Shown here: one piece after another, positions 43,160-52,850 of the stretch
How the letters are laid out: each line of letters begins with the position of its first letter
How positions within the stretch are numbered: position 1 is the first letter of the stretch
NCBI GenBank assembly: GCA_025357945.1
Contig: JANYLJ010000011.1
Span: forward strand, 62,001-126,000
From: Gemmatimonadota bacterium
Lineage (GTDB): Bacteria; Gemmatimonadota; Gemmatimonadetes; Gemmatimonadales; GWC2-71-9
Direction: 5' to 3'
DNA: 64,000 nucleotides
Made by a program: the position numbers and the translations under genes
The notes under the pieces: model-generated
What the model saw: only the letters and a program-made list of their open reading frames with translations
What the model was told of the DNA's origin: nothing
The model's database searches: none

Positions 43160-45931
43160 CTAGCGCTTCGCGAACATCCTGAGCACCCGCGTCAGGATCC
43201 CGCCGTGTCGCAAGTACTCGAGTTCCACCGGTGAGTTGAGCCGCACGATCACCTGAAAAGTCGTCGCCTTGTGGGTCGCCGGATCGACTGCACTCACGCT
43301 GACCGTGCCGCCGGGCGTGAGGCCGTGGGCGATCCCGTCAATCGCGATGACTTCCCGGCCGGTGAGTCCCAGCGACTGCGCCGTCTGCCCCGCCGCGAAC
43401 GCCAGCGGCAACACGCCCATGCCGACCAGGTTCGAACGGTGGATCCGCTCGTAACTTTCGGCGATGACCGCCTTGACACCGAGCAGGGCCGCGCCCTTGG
43501 CCGCCCAATCCCGCGATGAGCCGGCGCCGTACTCCTTGCCGACCAGCAGCACGAGCGGCGTTTTCGTCTCGGCGTACTTCATCGCCGCGTCGTAGATGCT
43601 CATGACCTCGCCGGACGGGAGGTGGATCGTCCAGTTCCCTTCCGTATCGGGCACGAGCTGGTTTCTGATGCGCACGTTGCCGAAGGTGCCACGCATCATC
43701 ACCTCGTGATTGCCGCGACGCGCACCGAAGGTGTTCCAGTCGGGTTGCTCGACGCCGTGTTCACGCAAGTACTTCGCGGCCGGCCCGTTTTTCGGGATGG
43801 CGCCGGCCGGCGAGATGTGATCGGTCGTGACCGAATCGCCAAGCACGGCGAGCACACGCGCGCCGGCGATGTTCCGCAGCGGCTCCGGTTCCGCGGGCAG
43901 CTCGCGGAAGAACGGCGGATTCCGGACGTAGGTGCTGTTGTCGTCCCACACGAAGCGCGAACCCTGCGGCACGTCGAGCGCCTGCCACTGGGCGCCGCCG
44001 TCGAACACGGCGCCATACTGGTGCCGGAAGAGATCGGGCCCGAGGCACATCGCCATCGTGTCAGCGATCTCACGCGGCGAGGGCCAGATGTCCTTGAGGA
44101 ACACCGGCGTGCCATCGTTGGCGATGCCGATGGGATCCTTGTCAATGTCGCCGTCCACGCGACCGAAAAGGGCGAAGGCGACCACCAGCATTGGTGACAT
44201 CAGGTAGTTCGCGCGCACCTGCGGGTGCACCCTCGCCTCGAAGTTCCGGTTTCCCGACAAGACCGCCGCCGTCACCAGGGCATGCTCGTCGATCGCCTTG
44301 GCGACCGGTTCCGGCAGCGGCCCGCTATTGCCGATGCACGTGGTGCAGCCATAGCCGACGGTCTGGAATCCCAGCGCGTCGAGATCCTTCTCGAGGTCGG
44401 CGCGACGGAGATAGTCGGTCACGACGCGCGAGCCCGGCGCCATCGACGTCTTGACCCATGGGCGCGCCCGGAGTCCCCTCGCGGCGGCGTTTCGCGCGAG
44501 CAGGCCCGCACCGACCATCACCGATGGGTTGGACGTGTTGGTACACGACGTGATCGCGGCGATGACGACCGAGCCGTCGTGCAGGTCGTGCGCCTCGCCG
44601 TTGATCTCGCACGGGTAATCGGTGGTCGTCTTCGGCGTGGCCGTGGTGACCGCGCCACCTTCGTTGGTCCACTGCTCGAACGCCGCCTGGGCCTGCTCGC
44701 GGCGCGCCGTGGGCGCGGTCGGCTGCAGCAGCCCGGGCAGGCTCACCGCGAAGTTGCGCCGCAGGTCGCTGAGGTGCACGAGATCCTGCGGTCGCTTCGG
44801 TCCGGCGACGCTCGGGACCACCGTGGCGAGGTCGAGTTCGACCGTGGCGTTGAACGCCGGCTCCGGCGCGTCCGGCGTGTGGAAGAGTCGCTGGGCGCGG
44901 CAGTACTGCTCGACCAGCGCCACCGCGGCGGTGTCTCGCCCGGTGCGCTCGAGGTACTTCAGCGTTTCGGCGTCGACCGGGAAAAAACCGCAGGTGGCAC
45001 CGTACTCGGGCGCCATGTTCGCAATGGTGGCGCGGTCGGCGAGCGGGAGCTCTGCCAAGCCCGGCCCGTAGAACTCCACGAACTTGTCGACCACGCCATG
45101 CTGGCGCAGCATCTGGGTGACCGTGAGGACCAGGTCAGTCGCCGTGCACCCGGGTGGGAGTGACCCGGTCAGTTTCATGCCGACCACTTCCGGCATCAGC
45201 ATGAAATAGGGCTGGCCGAGCATCACGGCTTCGGCTTCGATGCCGCCGACGCCCCAGCCGAGCACACCGAGGCCGTTGATCATCGTGGTATGTGAGTCGG
45301 TGCCGACGAGCGTATCGGGGTAGGCCGTCAGTTCGCCGTACTGATCGCGCAGCTGCACGCCGGGCGAGAGGTATTCCAGGTTGACCTGGTGCACGATGCC
45401 GGTGCCCGGTGGCACCACGCGGAAGTTCTCGAACGCGCGCTGGGCAAACTTGAGGAGCTGGTAGCGTTCGGTATTGCGGTCGAACTCGAGGGCCACATTC
45501 AGCTTGAACGCGTCGGCGGACCCGTAGTGATCGACCTGCACCGAGTGGTCGATCACCAGATCGCAGGGAACGACCGGATTGATCCTGGCGGGATCGCCGC
45601 CCATCTCGGCCATCGCGTCGCGCATCGCGGCGAGGTCGACGACGCACGGCACGCCGGTGAAGTCCTGGAGGATTACCCGGGCCGGCATGAACGGGATTTC
45701 GCCCTTCGCCGCCGCCGGCGTCCACGCGGCGAGTGCTCGAACATGCGCTTCGGTGACGAAGCCGTGGCCCAGGTGGCGAAGGGCGTTCTCCAGCAGCACC
45801 CGGATCGTGAACGGCAGCCGGTCCAGTCTGGTGAGCCCGGCTCGTTCGAGGGCCTCGATGGAGTAGATGGTGACGTCGCGGTCGCCGACTCGGATGGTGG
45901 TTTGGGCGCGGATCGGATCGGGGTGGCTCAT
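43160..45931 (-). CDS. acnA: Aconitate hydratase A
   Basis: Citric-acid-cycle enzyme that interconverts citrate and isocitrate with a 4Fe-4S cluster. 923 residues from MSHPDPIRAQTTIRVGD at 45931; the frame runs on to 45973 without a good start. Cluster ligands are Cys463 (TSCTNTSN), Cys529 and Cys532 (GYGCTTCIGNSG). The substrate region GTDSHTTMINGLGVLGWGVGG and the C-terminal swivel domain with GAGSSRDWAAKGA are intact. Length and layout match AcnA/IRP1 rather than AcnB. Divergent from a DUF971 gene, 30 nt away. Confidence 0.96.
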   Translation of the reverse strand: MSHPDPIRAQTTIRVGDRDVTIYSIEALERAGLTRLDRLPFTIRVLLENALRHLGHGFVTEAHVRALAAWTPAAAKGEIPFMPARVILQDFTGVPCVVDLAAMRDAMAEMGGDPARINPVVPCDLVIDHSVQVDHYGSADAFKLNVALEFDRNTERYQLLKFAQRAFENFRVVPPGTGIVHQVNLEYLSPGVQLRDQYGELTAYPDTLVGTDSHTTMINGLGVLGWGVGGIEAEAVMLGQPYFMLMPEVVGMKLTGSLPPGCTATDLVLTVTQMLRQHGVVDKFVEFYGPGLAELPLADRATIANMAPEYGATCGFFPVDAETLKYLERTGRDTAAVALVEQYCRAQRLFHTPDAPEPAFNATVELDLATVVPSVAGPKRPQDLVHLSDLRRNFAVSLPGLLQPTAPTARREQAQAAFEQWTNEGGAVTTATPKTTTDYPCEINGEAHDLHDGSVVIAAITSCTNTSNPSVMVGAGLLARNAAARGLRARPWVKTSMAPGSRVVTDYLRRADLEKDLDALGFQTVGYGCTTCIGNSGPLPEPVAKAIDEHALVTAAVLSGNRNFEARVHPQVRANYLMSPMLVVAFALFGRVDGDIDKDPIGIANDGTPVFLKDIWPSPREIADTMAMCLGPDLFRHQYGAVFDGGAQWQALDVPQGSRFVWDDNSTYVRNPPFFRELPAEPEPLRNIAGARVLAVLGDSVTTDHISPAGAIPKNGPAAKYLREHGVEQPDWNTFGARRGNHEVMMRGTFGNVRIRNQLVPDTEGNWTIHLPSGEVMSIYDAAMKYAETKTPLVLLVGKEYGAGSSRDWAAKGAALLGVKAVIAESYERIHRSNLVGMGVLPLAFAAGQTAQSLGLTGREVIAIDGIAHGLTPGGTVSVSAVDPATHKATTFQVIVRLNSPVELEYLRHGGILTRVLRMFAKR

Positions 45932-45961
45932 CTGGATCAGGTTCCCGGGTAAGATTCGTCC

Positions 45962-46267
45962 ATGACCCCGCAAGATACACGAGTGCCGAAAGCGATTCGG
46001 CGGCGGCCCGGTGGCCTCGAGATCGACTGGGACGGGGCGGGTGACACCGTATTCTTCGCCGCGAGAGCGCTACGCCTGGCGTGCCCGTGCGCCGCCTGCG
46101 TCGATGAAATGTCGAAGCGCCCGCTGCTCGATCCGGCGACCGTGCCGACAGGCATCGGGGTCGAATCGCTCGAGCTGGTGGGCGCCTATGGTCTGCGGAT
46201 CCGCTGGAGCGATGGGCACGGTACCGGTATCTACACCTTCGAGTTACTTCGTGGTGCCGGGTCGTGA
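45962..46267 (+). CDS. DUF971 (GBBH-like N-terminal) protein
   Basis: 101 residues. The DUF971 pattern is clear: a start with KAIRRRPGGLEIDWDG, then RLACPCAACVDEM, and the end GAYGLRIRWSDGHGTGIYTFELLR. This domain is also found attached to Mrp/ApbC-type Fe-S carrier ATPases and in gamma-butyrobetaine hydroxylases, and its CPCAACVDE segment has two Cys that could bind metal. It is divergent from aconitase, an Fe-S enzyme, which supports a link to Fe-S clusters but does not prove it. The ATG is only 14 nt after a TAAGATT element. Confidence 0.85.
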   Translation: MTPQDTRVPKAIRRRPGGLEIDWDGAGDTVFFAARALRLACPCAACVDEMSKRPLLDPATVPTGIGVESLELVGAYGLRIRWSDGHGTGIYTFELLRGAGS

Positions 46268-46351
46268 CCCCCTTGGCTCCGACGGCGACGGCCGCTACCG
46301 TTGCAGCGGGATTCGCCGCCGTGTACGCTGACCCCCGCGCCAGAGTCGCCG

Positions 46352-46657
46352 ATGATCGGTAAACGCTACTGGATCGTGATCTGGTGGGGCATCCTGGCAC
46401 TTGGCGTCGTCGGCCTGGTGGGTGCGATCCATTGGGGCCTCAAGACCAAGTGGCGCAACCTCGATGAGGTGCTGCGCGGTGTCGGGACGATCGCCGTCTC
46501 GGCGGGGATGATCCTGCTGCTCAAACAGGCGGGCGGCGGCGCCGGCGTAACCCTGCTGCTGGCGTCGCTGATCGCCTTCATCCTCGCCTTTGCCATCGGC
46601 CGCGAGAAGAAGCCGCCGCCCGCCCACCCGCCAGACGATTCGCCGCCGAGCCCATGA
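46352..46657 (+). CDS. Small two-helix membrane protein
   Basis: 101 residues from the ATG at 46352 (an in-frame GTG-type start at 46301 adds a non-conserved-looking tail). Two or three hydrophobic helices (IVIWWGILALGVVGLVGAIH; VGTIAVSAGMILLLKQ; VTLLLASLIAFILAFAI), then a Pro-rich cytoplasmic end. Not recognised beyond this. The stop overlaps the PIG-L gene's ATG as ATGA, so it is translated with it. Confidence 0.65.
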   Translation: MIGKRYWIVIWWGILALGVVGLVGAIHWGLKTKWRNLDEVLRGVGTIAVSAGMILLLKQAGGGAGVTLLLASLIAFILAFAIGREKKPPPAHPPDDSPPSP

Positions 46658-49098
46658 TCCGCCCATCCCGCACAACCGTCATCGCCGCGCTCATCGGTGC
46701 GTGGGCCTTCGGCGCCGTTGGTCCGCCGGCGCTCGTCGCCCAGTCCGGTGGCGCTGGCACCGGCGGGCTGACCCGTCTGGCGCAAGAGCAGCGGCTCGCC
46801 GGCAACTGGCGCCGCGTACTGATGATCGGGGCGCATCCCGACGACGAAGACACCGAACTGCTGACGATCCTCGCCCGCGGCGAGGGCATCGAAACGGCGT
46901 ACCTGTCGCTGACCCGTGGCGACGGCGGCCAGAACCTGATCGGTTCCGAGCTGGGCGAGGCGCTCGGCGTGCTGCGTACCGAAGAACTCGCGACGGCGCG
47001 ACGCATCGACGGTGGTCGGCAGTTCTTCACCAGGGCGTACGATTTCGGTTTCTCGAAAACTGAGGCCGAGACATTCCGGTTCTGGAATCACGACGCAGTG
47101 CTCAAGGACATGGTCCGGATCATTCGCCGGTTCCGGCCGCAGGTCATCGTATCCGTCTGGTCGGGTACGCCCGCCGATGGGCACGGCCATCATCAGGCGT
47201 CGGGGACGCTGTCGCTCGAGGCGTACCACGCGGCCGGCGACTCGACGCGCTTTCCCGAGCTGCGGCGGGAAGGGCTGCCGGCGTGGCAGCCGAGCAAGTT
47301 CTACCGCACCACCGGGCGCGGCGCGGGCGGGACCGCGACCCTGTCGTTCGATGGTGGCGTCATCGATCCGGCGACCGGGTTCTCGCTGCGTCAGCTCGCG
47401 GTGCGCAGTCGCTCGCAACATCGCTCGCAGAACCAGGGGAACCTCGAGGATCTCGGGCCATCGCGCACCAGCCTGCGACTCGAAGAACGCACGGCGGGAA
47501 TTTCCGGTACGGACGATTCGTTGTTCGCCGGCATCGCACCGGAACGCGTCGATGGTCGTGATCGCCATACCGCCGAAGTGCGGCTGATCGACGCGGGTGT
47601 CGTGCTCGACGCGACCACGGACGACGCCGAAGTCACGCCGGGACAGCTGCTGCCGGTCACGCTCACCGCGTGGAATACCGGACGTGACACCGTGCGCGTG
47701 GGCTTCGCGATCGTGCCGCACGCGGGGTTTGCGCCGCGCTCCGATGAATGTCCGGTGAGCGCTGGTCGGCTGATCGCGCCGGGCGTCGTGTTCCGGTGCC
47801 AGTTCCCGACCACCGTCTCCATCGACGCCACGCCGAGCGCGCCCTACTATCTCGAACTGCCGCGAGGCTTCGGTCTCTACCAATGGCGGGGCGACCCGGT
47901 CGTCTGGGGAGAACCGGCAGAACCGGCGTTGCAGGCGAGCTTTTCGGTGACGATCGCGGGCGGTGCGGCCGGTCACGACACCGTGCGCGCCGTGCGCGAG
48001 GTGCAGGCCCGATCCCGCGATCCGGTGCTCGGTGAGCTGCGCCGGCCCGTGATGATCGTGCCGGCGATCGCCGTCTCCGTGGACCCGAATCGGGTGCTCT
48101 GGCCCGCCGGTGTGCGGCGGCGGTCATTCACGGTCGCGCTCGAACACCTGGCCCGCGATTCGGCAAACGCGAGCGTGTCGTTGACGGTGCCCAGGGGATG
48201 GATCACCGGCCCTCCCCAGCAGCTGCATTTCACTCGCGAGGGCGAACGCGCGGTGGTCACCTTTCGCGTGACGGCACCGCTGAACGTGTCGCAGGCGACC
48301 TACCATTTCACTGCCCGCGCGATCGCCGGAACGGACACCTTCACCACCGGACTCCAACGCATTCGCTATCCGCATGTCCGCGACCGCAACATCGTGACGA
48401 CGGCGGAGGCGACGGTCGTAGTTGCCAACCTGACGTTTCCGACGCTGGGGGCGATCGGATACGTCCGGGGCGGCGGCGACCTGGTACCCGAGGCGATGAC
48501 CAACGCCGGATTGTCGGTGGCGCTACTCACGGGTGACGCGTTGGAGCGCGGGCCGCTGGATCAGTTCACGGTGATCGTCATTGGACCGCGCGCGTACGAA
48601 GCAGACAAATCGCTGGTACGCGCGCATCCGCGACTGATGCGCTGGCTCGAGTCGGGCGGCACCCTGATCATCCAATACCAGCAGACGCCGTACGTGCGCG
48701 GCGGGTTTCCACCAAGACCGCTCACGCTCGTGTCGCCGACGCAGAGCCGCGTGACCGATGAAACGGCGGCGGTCACCATTCTTGCCACGACGCACCAGGT
48801 GGTGCGATGGCCGAACGTCATTGGCGCCGGCGATTTTGACAACTGGGTGCAGGAGCGCGGCCTCGACTTCCCGCCCCAGTACGATCCCGCGTGGACGCCG
48901 ATCCTGGCGATGCACGATCCGGGTGAGAAACCGCTCGACGGCGGCCTGCTGGTGGCCAAGGTGGGGAAGGGGACCGCGGTGTACACCGGCCTCGCGTTTC
49001 ACCGACAGCTGCCGGCGATCGTGCCCGGCGCGTGGCGCTTGTGGGCGAATATTCTCGGCGTTGGGCAGCTGGCGAACAAGCCGGGACCGAGGCGATGA
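46654..49098 (+). CDS. Secreted PIG-L family deacetylase, large form
   Basis: 814 residues with signal peptide MIRPSRTTVIAALIGAWAFG to VAQS. The N-terminal domain is a PIG-L/LmbE zinc deacetylase: LMIGAHPDDEDTE carries the first His, Asp and Asp, and DGHGHHQASG the second metal His. Typical family members remove acetyl from N-acetylglucosamine groups. The remaining 550 residues are beta-rich domains (with AWNTGRDTVRVGF, an NEW3-like segment) and a C-terminal glutamine-amidotransferase-like stretch with LMRWLESGGTLIIQYQQ. The whole is much longer than the 230-residue mycothiol/bacillithiol enzymes, suggesting an extracellular glycan substrate. Coupled to the small membrane gene upstream. Confidence 0.85.
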   Translation: MIRPSRTTVIAALIGAWAFGAVGPPALVAQSGGAGTGGLTRLAQEQRLAGNWRRVLMIGAHPDDEDTELLTILARGEGIETAYLSLTRGDGGQNLIGSELGEALGVLRTEELATARRIDGGRQFFTRAYDFGFSKTEAETFRFWNHDAVLKDMVRIIRRFRPQVIVSVWSGTPADGHGHHQASGTLSLEAYHAAGDSTRFPELRREGLPAWQPSKFYRTTGRGAGGTATLSFDGGVIDPATGFSLRQLAVRSRSQHRSQNQGNLEDLGPSRTSLRLEERTAGISGTDDSLFAGIAPERVDGRDRHTAEVRLIDAGVVLDATTDDAEVTPGQLLPVTLTAWNTGRDTVRVGFAIVPHAGFAPRSDECPVSAGRLIAPGVVFRCQFPTTVSIDATPSAPYYLELPRGFGLYQWRGDPVVWGEPAEPALQASFSVTIAGGAAGHDTVRAVREVQARSRDPVLGELRRPVMIVPAIAVSVDPNRVLWPAGVRRRSFTVALEHLARDSANASVSLTVPRGWITGPPQQLHFTREGERAVVTFRVTAPLNVSQATYHFTARAIAGTDTFTTGLQRIRYPHVRDRNIVTTAEATVVVANLTFPTLGAIGYVRGGGDLVPEAMTNAGLSVALLTGDALERGPLDQFTVIVIGPRAYEADKSLVRAHPRLMRWLESGGTLIIQYQQTPYVRGGFPPRPLTLVSPTQSRVTDETAAVTILATTHQVVRWPNVIGAGDFDNWVQERGLDFPPQYDPAWTPILAMHDPGEKPLDGGLLVAKVGKGTAVYTGLAFHRQLPAIVPGAWRLWANILGVGQLANKPGPRR

Positions 49099-49099
49099 C

Positions 49100-50167
49100 T
49101 TGCGAGTGGTCATCCGGAGCAAAGCCAGGCATCGATTCGTCGCGAGCTCGACCGCCTGCCTTCTGGCGCTCGCGGCATGCACCCCCGACCACCGCGAACC
49201 GCTGACCCTCTACTCGCCGCACGGCCGCGAACAGCTCGAGCTGCTCGAAAAGACGTTCGAAGCCGCCAATCCCGACATCGATGTTCGCTGGCTCGACATG
49301 GGCAGCCAGGACATCGTGGACCGGCTGCGGTTCGAGCGCCCCAATCCGGTGGCGGATGTCTGGTTCGGCGGTCCCACGACCCTGTTCGACGCCGGCATCC
49401 GCGAACAGATGATCGAGCCCTACCGGCCGACCTGGTGGCGCAGCGTGGATTCCCTCGGTGTCGGCCCCGACGACATGTACTGGCCGGTGTACCGCACGCC
49501 GGCGGTGATCGCGTTCAACGCGAACCTGGTCACGCCGGCCGACGCGCCGCAGGACTGGGACGAGGTGCTGCAACCGAAGTGGCGCGACCAGATCCTGATC
49601 CGGGATCCGATCGCGAGCGGCACGATGCGGGCGATCTGGGGCATGATCCTGATGCGCAGCGTGCAAGCGACCGGCGACACCGCACAGGGCATGACGTGGC
49701 TGCGGCGTCTCGATGCGCAGACCCGGAGTTACGCACTGAATCCCGCCATCCTCGCCCAGAAACTCGCCCGCGGCGAAGGCACGATCACGCTCTGGGACCT
49801 GCCCGACATGTTGATCTGGCAGAGCCAGGGGATGCCGTTCGGCTTCACATTTCCGCGGAGCGGGACCCCGGTGATCGACGATGCCATTGCGATCGTGAAG
49901 GGGACAAAGCATCGGCGGGCGGCCGAGCGGTTTGTGGAGTTTGTCGGCAGCGTGGATGCCCAGATCCTGACGGCGGAGAAGAACTGGCGGCTTCCGGCGC
50001 GAACCGACCTTCCGCCGAACCGCATTCCGGCGTGGGTCGCCGATGTCGACCGACGGATGGTCACCGCACCGATGGACTGGGCGATGCTCACGAAGAACGG
50101 GAGTGCGTGGATGCGGTACTGGGATCAACGCGTGCGTGGCAGCGGGAAGGGAGCGGCGTCACCATGA
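49100..50167 (+). CDS. ABC importer solute-binding lipoprotein, Fe3+/thiamine type
   Basis: 355 residues. A TTG start at 49100 has GAGG 7 nt before it; GTG at 49106 is the alternative. The N-terminus ends in a lipobox (CLLALAACTP), so it is a lipoprotein. The mature part LTLYSPHGREQLELLEKTFEAANPDIDVRWLDMGSQD and DVWFGGPTTLFDAG resembles the Fe(III)/AfuA/FbpA and ThiB cluster of binding proteins, followed by IPAWVADVDRRMV. Four genes run with 4-nt overlaps: binding protein, ATPase, permease and MFS. Iron is the best guess; phosphonate-type organic or thiamine substrates are not excluded. Confidence 0.8.
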   Translation: MRVVIRSKARHRFVASSTACLLALAACTPDHREPLTLYSPHGREQLELLEKTFEAANPDIDVRWLDMGSQDIVDRLRFERPNPVADVWFGGPTTLFDAGIREQMIEPYRPTWWRSVDSLGVGPDDMYWPVYRTPAVIAFNANLVTPADAPQDWDEVLQPKWRDQILIRDPIASGTMRAIWGMILMRSVQATGDTAQGMTWLRRLDAQTRSYALNPAILAQKLARGEGTITLWDLPDMLIWQSQGMPFGFTFPRSGTPVIDDAIAIVKGTKHRRAAERFVEFVGSVDAQILTAEKNWRLPARTDLPPNRIPAWVADVDRRMVTAPMDWAMLTKNGSAWMRYWDQRVRGSGKGAASP

Positions 50168-51210
50168 GCACGATGCACCTCGAGCGTGTCGCCAAGCGAT
50201 TCGATACCACGCCGGTCGTCTCCGACGTGTCCTTGGCAATAGCTCAAGGCGAGCTGGTGGCGCTGCTGGGACCGAGCGGCAGCGGCAAGACCACGTTGCT
50301 TCGGTTGATCGCGGGGTTCGAGCAGCTCGATAGCGGCCGGATCCTCCTCGACGGCGACGATGTCACCGACCGGTCGGCGCTCGAACGGCGCTGCGGGATG
50401 GTGTTTCAGCATTACGCGCTCTTCCCCCACCTCTCGGTCAGCCAGAACGTCGGGTACGGGCTCGCGAACGAGCGGTTAACGCGAGTGGCGCGTGACGCCC
50501 GAGTGACCGAAGTCCTCGCCATGGTCGACCTCGCCGGGTACGGCGGACGTCCGGTGACGGCACTCTCCGGCGGTCAGCAGCAGCGGGTGGCGCTCGCTCG
50601 CGCGTTGGCACCGCGCCCACGCGTGTTGCTGCTCGATGAGCCATTGTCGAACCTCGATCCATCGCTTCGGGAACGCACGCGACGTGAGTTGCGCGAGCTG
50701 GTGCGTCGCACCGGCATCACCACGGTACTCGTGACGCACGAACAGGAAGAGGCGTTCGAGCTCGCGGACCGGATCGCCGTGTTGCACCTGGGCCGGCTCG
50801 AGCAACTCGGCACGCCGGAATCGCTCTATGACGCGCCTGCCACCCCGTTCGTCGCCGGCTTCGTCGGGCGCGCGTCGCAACTGCACGGCACCGTGACGGG
50901 CCGTGAAGGCGTGGTCGTGCACGTCCGGGCAGCGGGCACCGGCTGGCGTGCCCGGGCGACCGGTAACCTCGCCGGTGACGTCGTGTTGCTGCTCCGCCCC
51001 GATGCCATGCGCTTTGCCGCTGCCGGCCCGGTGGCGGGGACGATCGTTCACCGGCGTTTCGCTGGCGCGCACGCGTTCTACACGATACGGCTCGCCGACG
51101 GCGACGACGTCGAAGTTGCCGCGCCGCCCGACGCTGCCCGCGAAGGCGACCCAGTGCGCCTTGAGCCCACCGGGACGGGCGCCCATGCCTGGGACGCCGC
51201 ACCACGATGA
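50164..51210 (+). CDS. ABC importer ATPase, Fe3+/spermidine type
   Basis: 348 residues from the ATG at 50164 (ATGA overlap with the binding protein gene). Walker A GPSGSGKTT, Q-loop VFQHYALFPHLSV, signature ALSGGQQQRVALARAL, Walker B LLLDEPLSNLD and switch VTHEQEEAFELAD are all present. A C-terminal TOBE-type domain (about residues 245-345, with VVLLLRPDAMRF) is typical of the CUT1/FbpC/PotA group and may sense the substrate or regulate the ATPase. Works with the following fused permease. Confidence 0.9.
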   Translation: MSTMHLERVAKRFDTTPVVSDVSLAIAQGELVALLGPSGSGKTTLLRLIAGFEQLDSGRILLDGDDVTDRSALERRCGMVFQHYALFPHLSVSQNVGYGLANERLTRVARDARVTEVLAMVDLAGYGGRPVTALSGGQQQRVALARALAPRPRVLLLDEPLSNLDPSLRERTRRELRELVRRTGITTVLVTHEQEEAFELADRIAVLHLGRLEQLGTPESLYDAPATPFVAGFVGRASQLHGTVTGREGVVVHVRAAGTGWRARATGNLAGDVVLLLRPDAMRFAAAGPVAGTIVHRRFAGAHAFYTIRLADGDDVEVAAPPDAAREGDPVRLEPTGTGAHAWDAAPR

Positions 51211-52850
51211 TCCGTCGCGTCGTCCCGGCGATCCTGCTGTTGATCCTCGCCTGGTTGGTGGTCGAGCCGATGCTCCTCGTGGCGCTCGATGCCGTGCGAT
51301 CCGACGCCGGTTGGACCTTCGCCGCGGTTCGCGCCTTCCTGGTGGAACGGAACGAGTGGCGCGCCGCGCTGAACTCGCTCTGGCTCGCGCTCGCGAGTGT
51401 TGTCCTTGGCGGCGTCCTCGGCGTGTCGCTCGGCCTGTTGACGCGACTCGCCGATTTTCCCGGCCGGCGAATCGTGTCGGCGCTGCTGGCCCTGCCGGCT
51501 GTGCTGCCACCCCTGGTCGGCGTGGTCGCGTTCCTGTTCCTGTACGGCGAGAGCGGTGTCATCGCGCGCATGGTGATGGCAGTCACCGGCGCCGATACAC
51601 CACCGTGGCGGTTCGAAGGCGCCGGCGCGGTCGTGCTGATTCACGCGACCACGATGTATGTCTACAGCTACCTGCTGGTACGCGGTGCGTTGGCGACCTT
51701 CGACCCGGCGCTGCTCGAGGCAGCGACCGCGTTGGGGGCGGGGCGGTGGCGCACCCTCGGCACGGTGGTGCTGCCGCTGCTGCGACCCGCGATCGGCAAC
51801 GGCGCCCTGCTGACCGCGCTCTCGTCGCTCGCGTCGTTCTCGGCACCGTACGTCTTTGGCGGCGGCTTCCGGGTGCTGCCGACCCAGATCGTGAGCACGC
51901 GACTCAACGGCGACATCCCGATCGCCATGGTGGAGACGCTGGCGCTGGTCGGGCTCTCACTGGTGGCACTGCTGCTCGCCTCTCGACTCGGTGGCGTCGG
52001 GGCCCGCGGGGCCGGCAAGGGGATCGCCCCGGCCCCGAAACGCACCGGATCACGGCGGTCGCGGTGGGGGATTGCGCTGGTGGCGTGGGGCTTCACGGGC
52101 TGGTTGCTGCTGCCGCACCTCGCCCTGGCGGTGGTGTCGCTGGTGCCCCAAGGGGCGTGGAACACGACGGCCTTGCCGACGGCGTGGACGATCGGGAATT
52201 ACCTGACGTTGGTTACCGACCCGGTGCGCTGGCGGCCGTTTGGTACTTCCTTGTGGATGGCGTCGGCGTCGGCGTTGGTGGCGGCTGTGCTGGCGCTGGG
52301 TGTCGCGGTCGCCGCCCGCGACCCACGCCGGCCGTTGTCGCGCTGGCTCGAGGGTGGGCTGGCGTTGCCATGGGCCGTGCCGGGAACGGTCTACGCCATC
52401 GCCCTGGCCACGATGTTTTCAATGGCACAACCGGCAGCGGGCCGGTTCGTGCTGATCGGCACGCTCTGGCTGCTGCCGCTGGCGTACCTGATCAGATCGT
52501 TGCCGGTGATCGGCCGGCCAGTGGTTGCGGCGATCCGCGGACTGGACCCCGCTCTGGACGAGGCGGCCACGTCGCTCGGGGCCGGTGCCTGGCGCGCATT
52601 CACCACGGTGACGCTACCATTGCTCGGCCCGGTCCTGGCGGGCGCGGCAGCGCTGGCGTTCGTTACCGGGTTGGGCGACTTCATGACGTCGATCATCTTG
52701 TACACCTACGACACTCGTCCGGTATCACTGGAGATTCTTGGTGCAATTCGTCAGGGACAACTCGGCGTCGCTGCCGCCTACGGTGTCGTGCTGACCATGC
52801 TCAGTACCGGGGCCTTCCTGCTGGCGGAACGCAGTCGGCGCTCGACGTGA
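51207..52850 (+). CDS. ABC importer permease, two-module FbpB/ThiP type
   Basis: 547 residues with about 12 helices in two homologous halves. Each half has an EAA loop that contacts the ATPase: EAATALGAGRWRTLGTVVLPLL (near residue 170) and EAATSLGAGAWRAFTTVTLPLL (near residue 450). One chain therefore supplies both transmembrane halves, as in FbpB and ThiP. A basic linker (GKGIAPAPKRTGSRRSRWG) joins them. ATGA overlap with the ATPase and GTGA overlap with the MFS gene. Confidence 0.88.
   Translation: MIRRVVPAILLLILAWLVVEPMLLVALDAVRSDAGWTFAAVRAFLVERNEWRAALNSLWLALASVVLGGVLGVSLGLLTRLADFPGRRIVSALLALPAVLPPLVGVVAFLFLYGESGVIARMVMAVTGADTPPWRFEGAGAVVLIHATTMYVYSYLLVRGALATFDPALLEAATALGAGRWRTLGTVVLPLLRPAIGNGALLTALSSLASFSAPYVFGGGFRVLPTQIVSTRLNGDIPIAMVETLALVGLSLVALLLASRLGGVGARGAGKGIAPAPKRTGSRRSRWGIALVAWGFTGWLLLPHLALAVVSLVPQGAWNTTALPTAWTIGNYLTLVTDPVRWRPFGTSLWMASASALVAAVLALGVAVAARDPRRPLSRWLEGGLALPWAVPGTVYAIALATMFSMAQPAAGRFVLIGTLWLLPLAYLIRSLPVIGRPVVAAIRGLDPALDEAATSLGAGAWRAFTTVTLPLLGPVLAGAAALAFVTGLGDFMTSIILYTYDTRPVSLEILGAIRQGQLGVAAAYGVVLTMLSTGAFLLAERSRRST

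Noticed and set aside
49177-50163. Upstream in-frame extension of the ABC ATPase gene
   Set aside because: It overlaps the whole binding protein gene in another frame and reads as Arg-rich noise; the ATG at 50164 with ATGA overlap and MSTMHLERVAKRF is the natural start.
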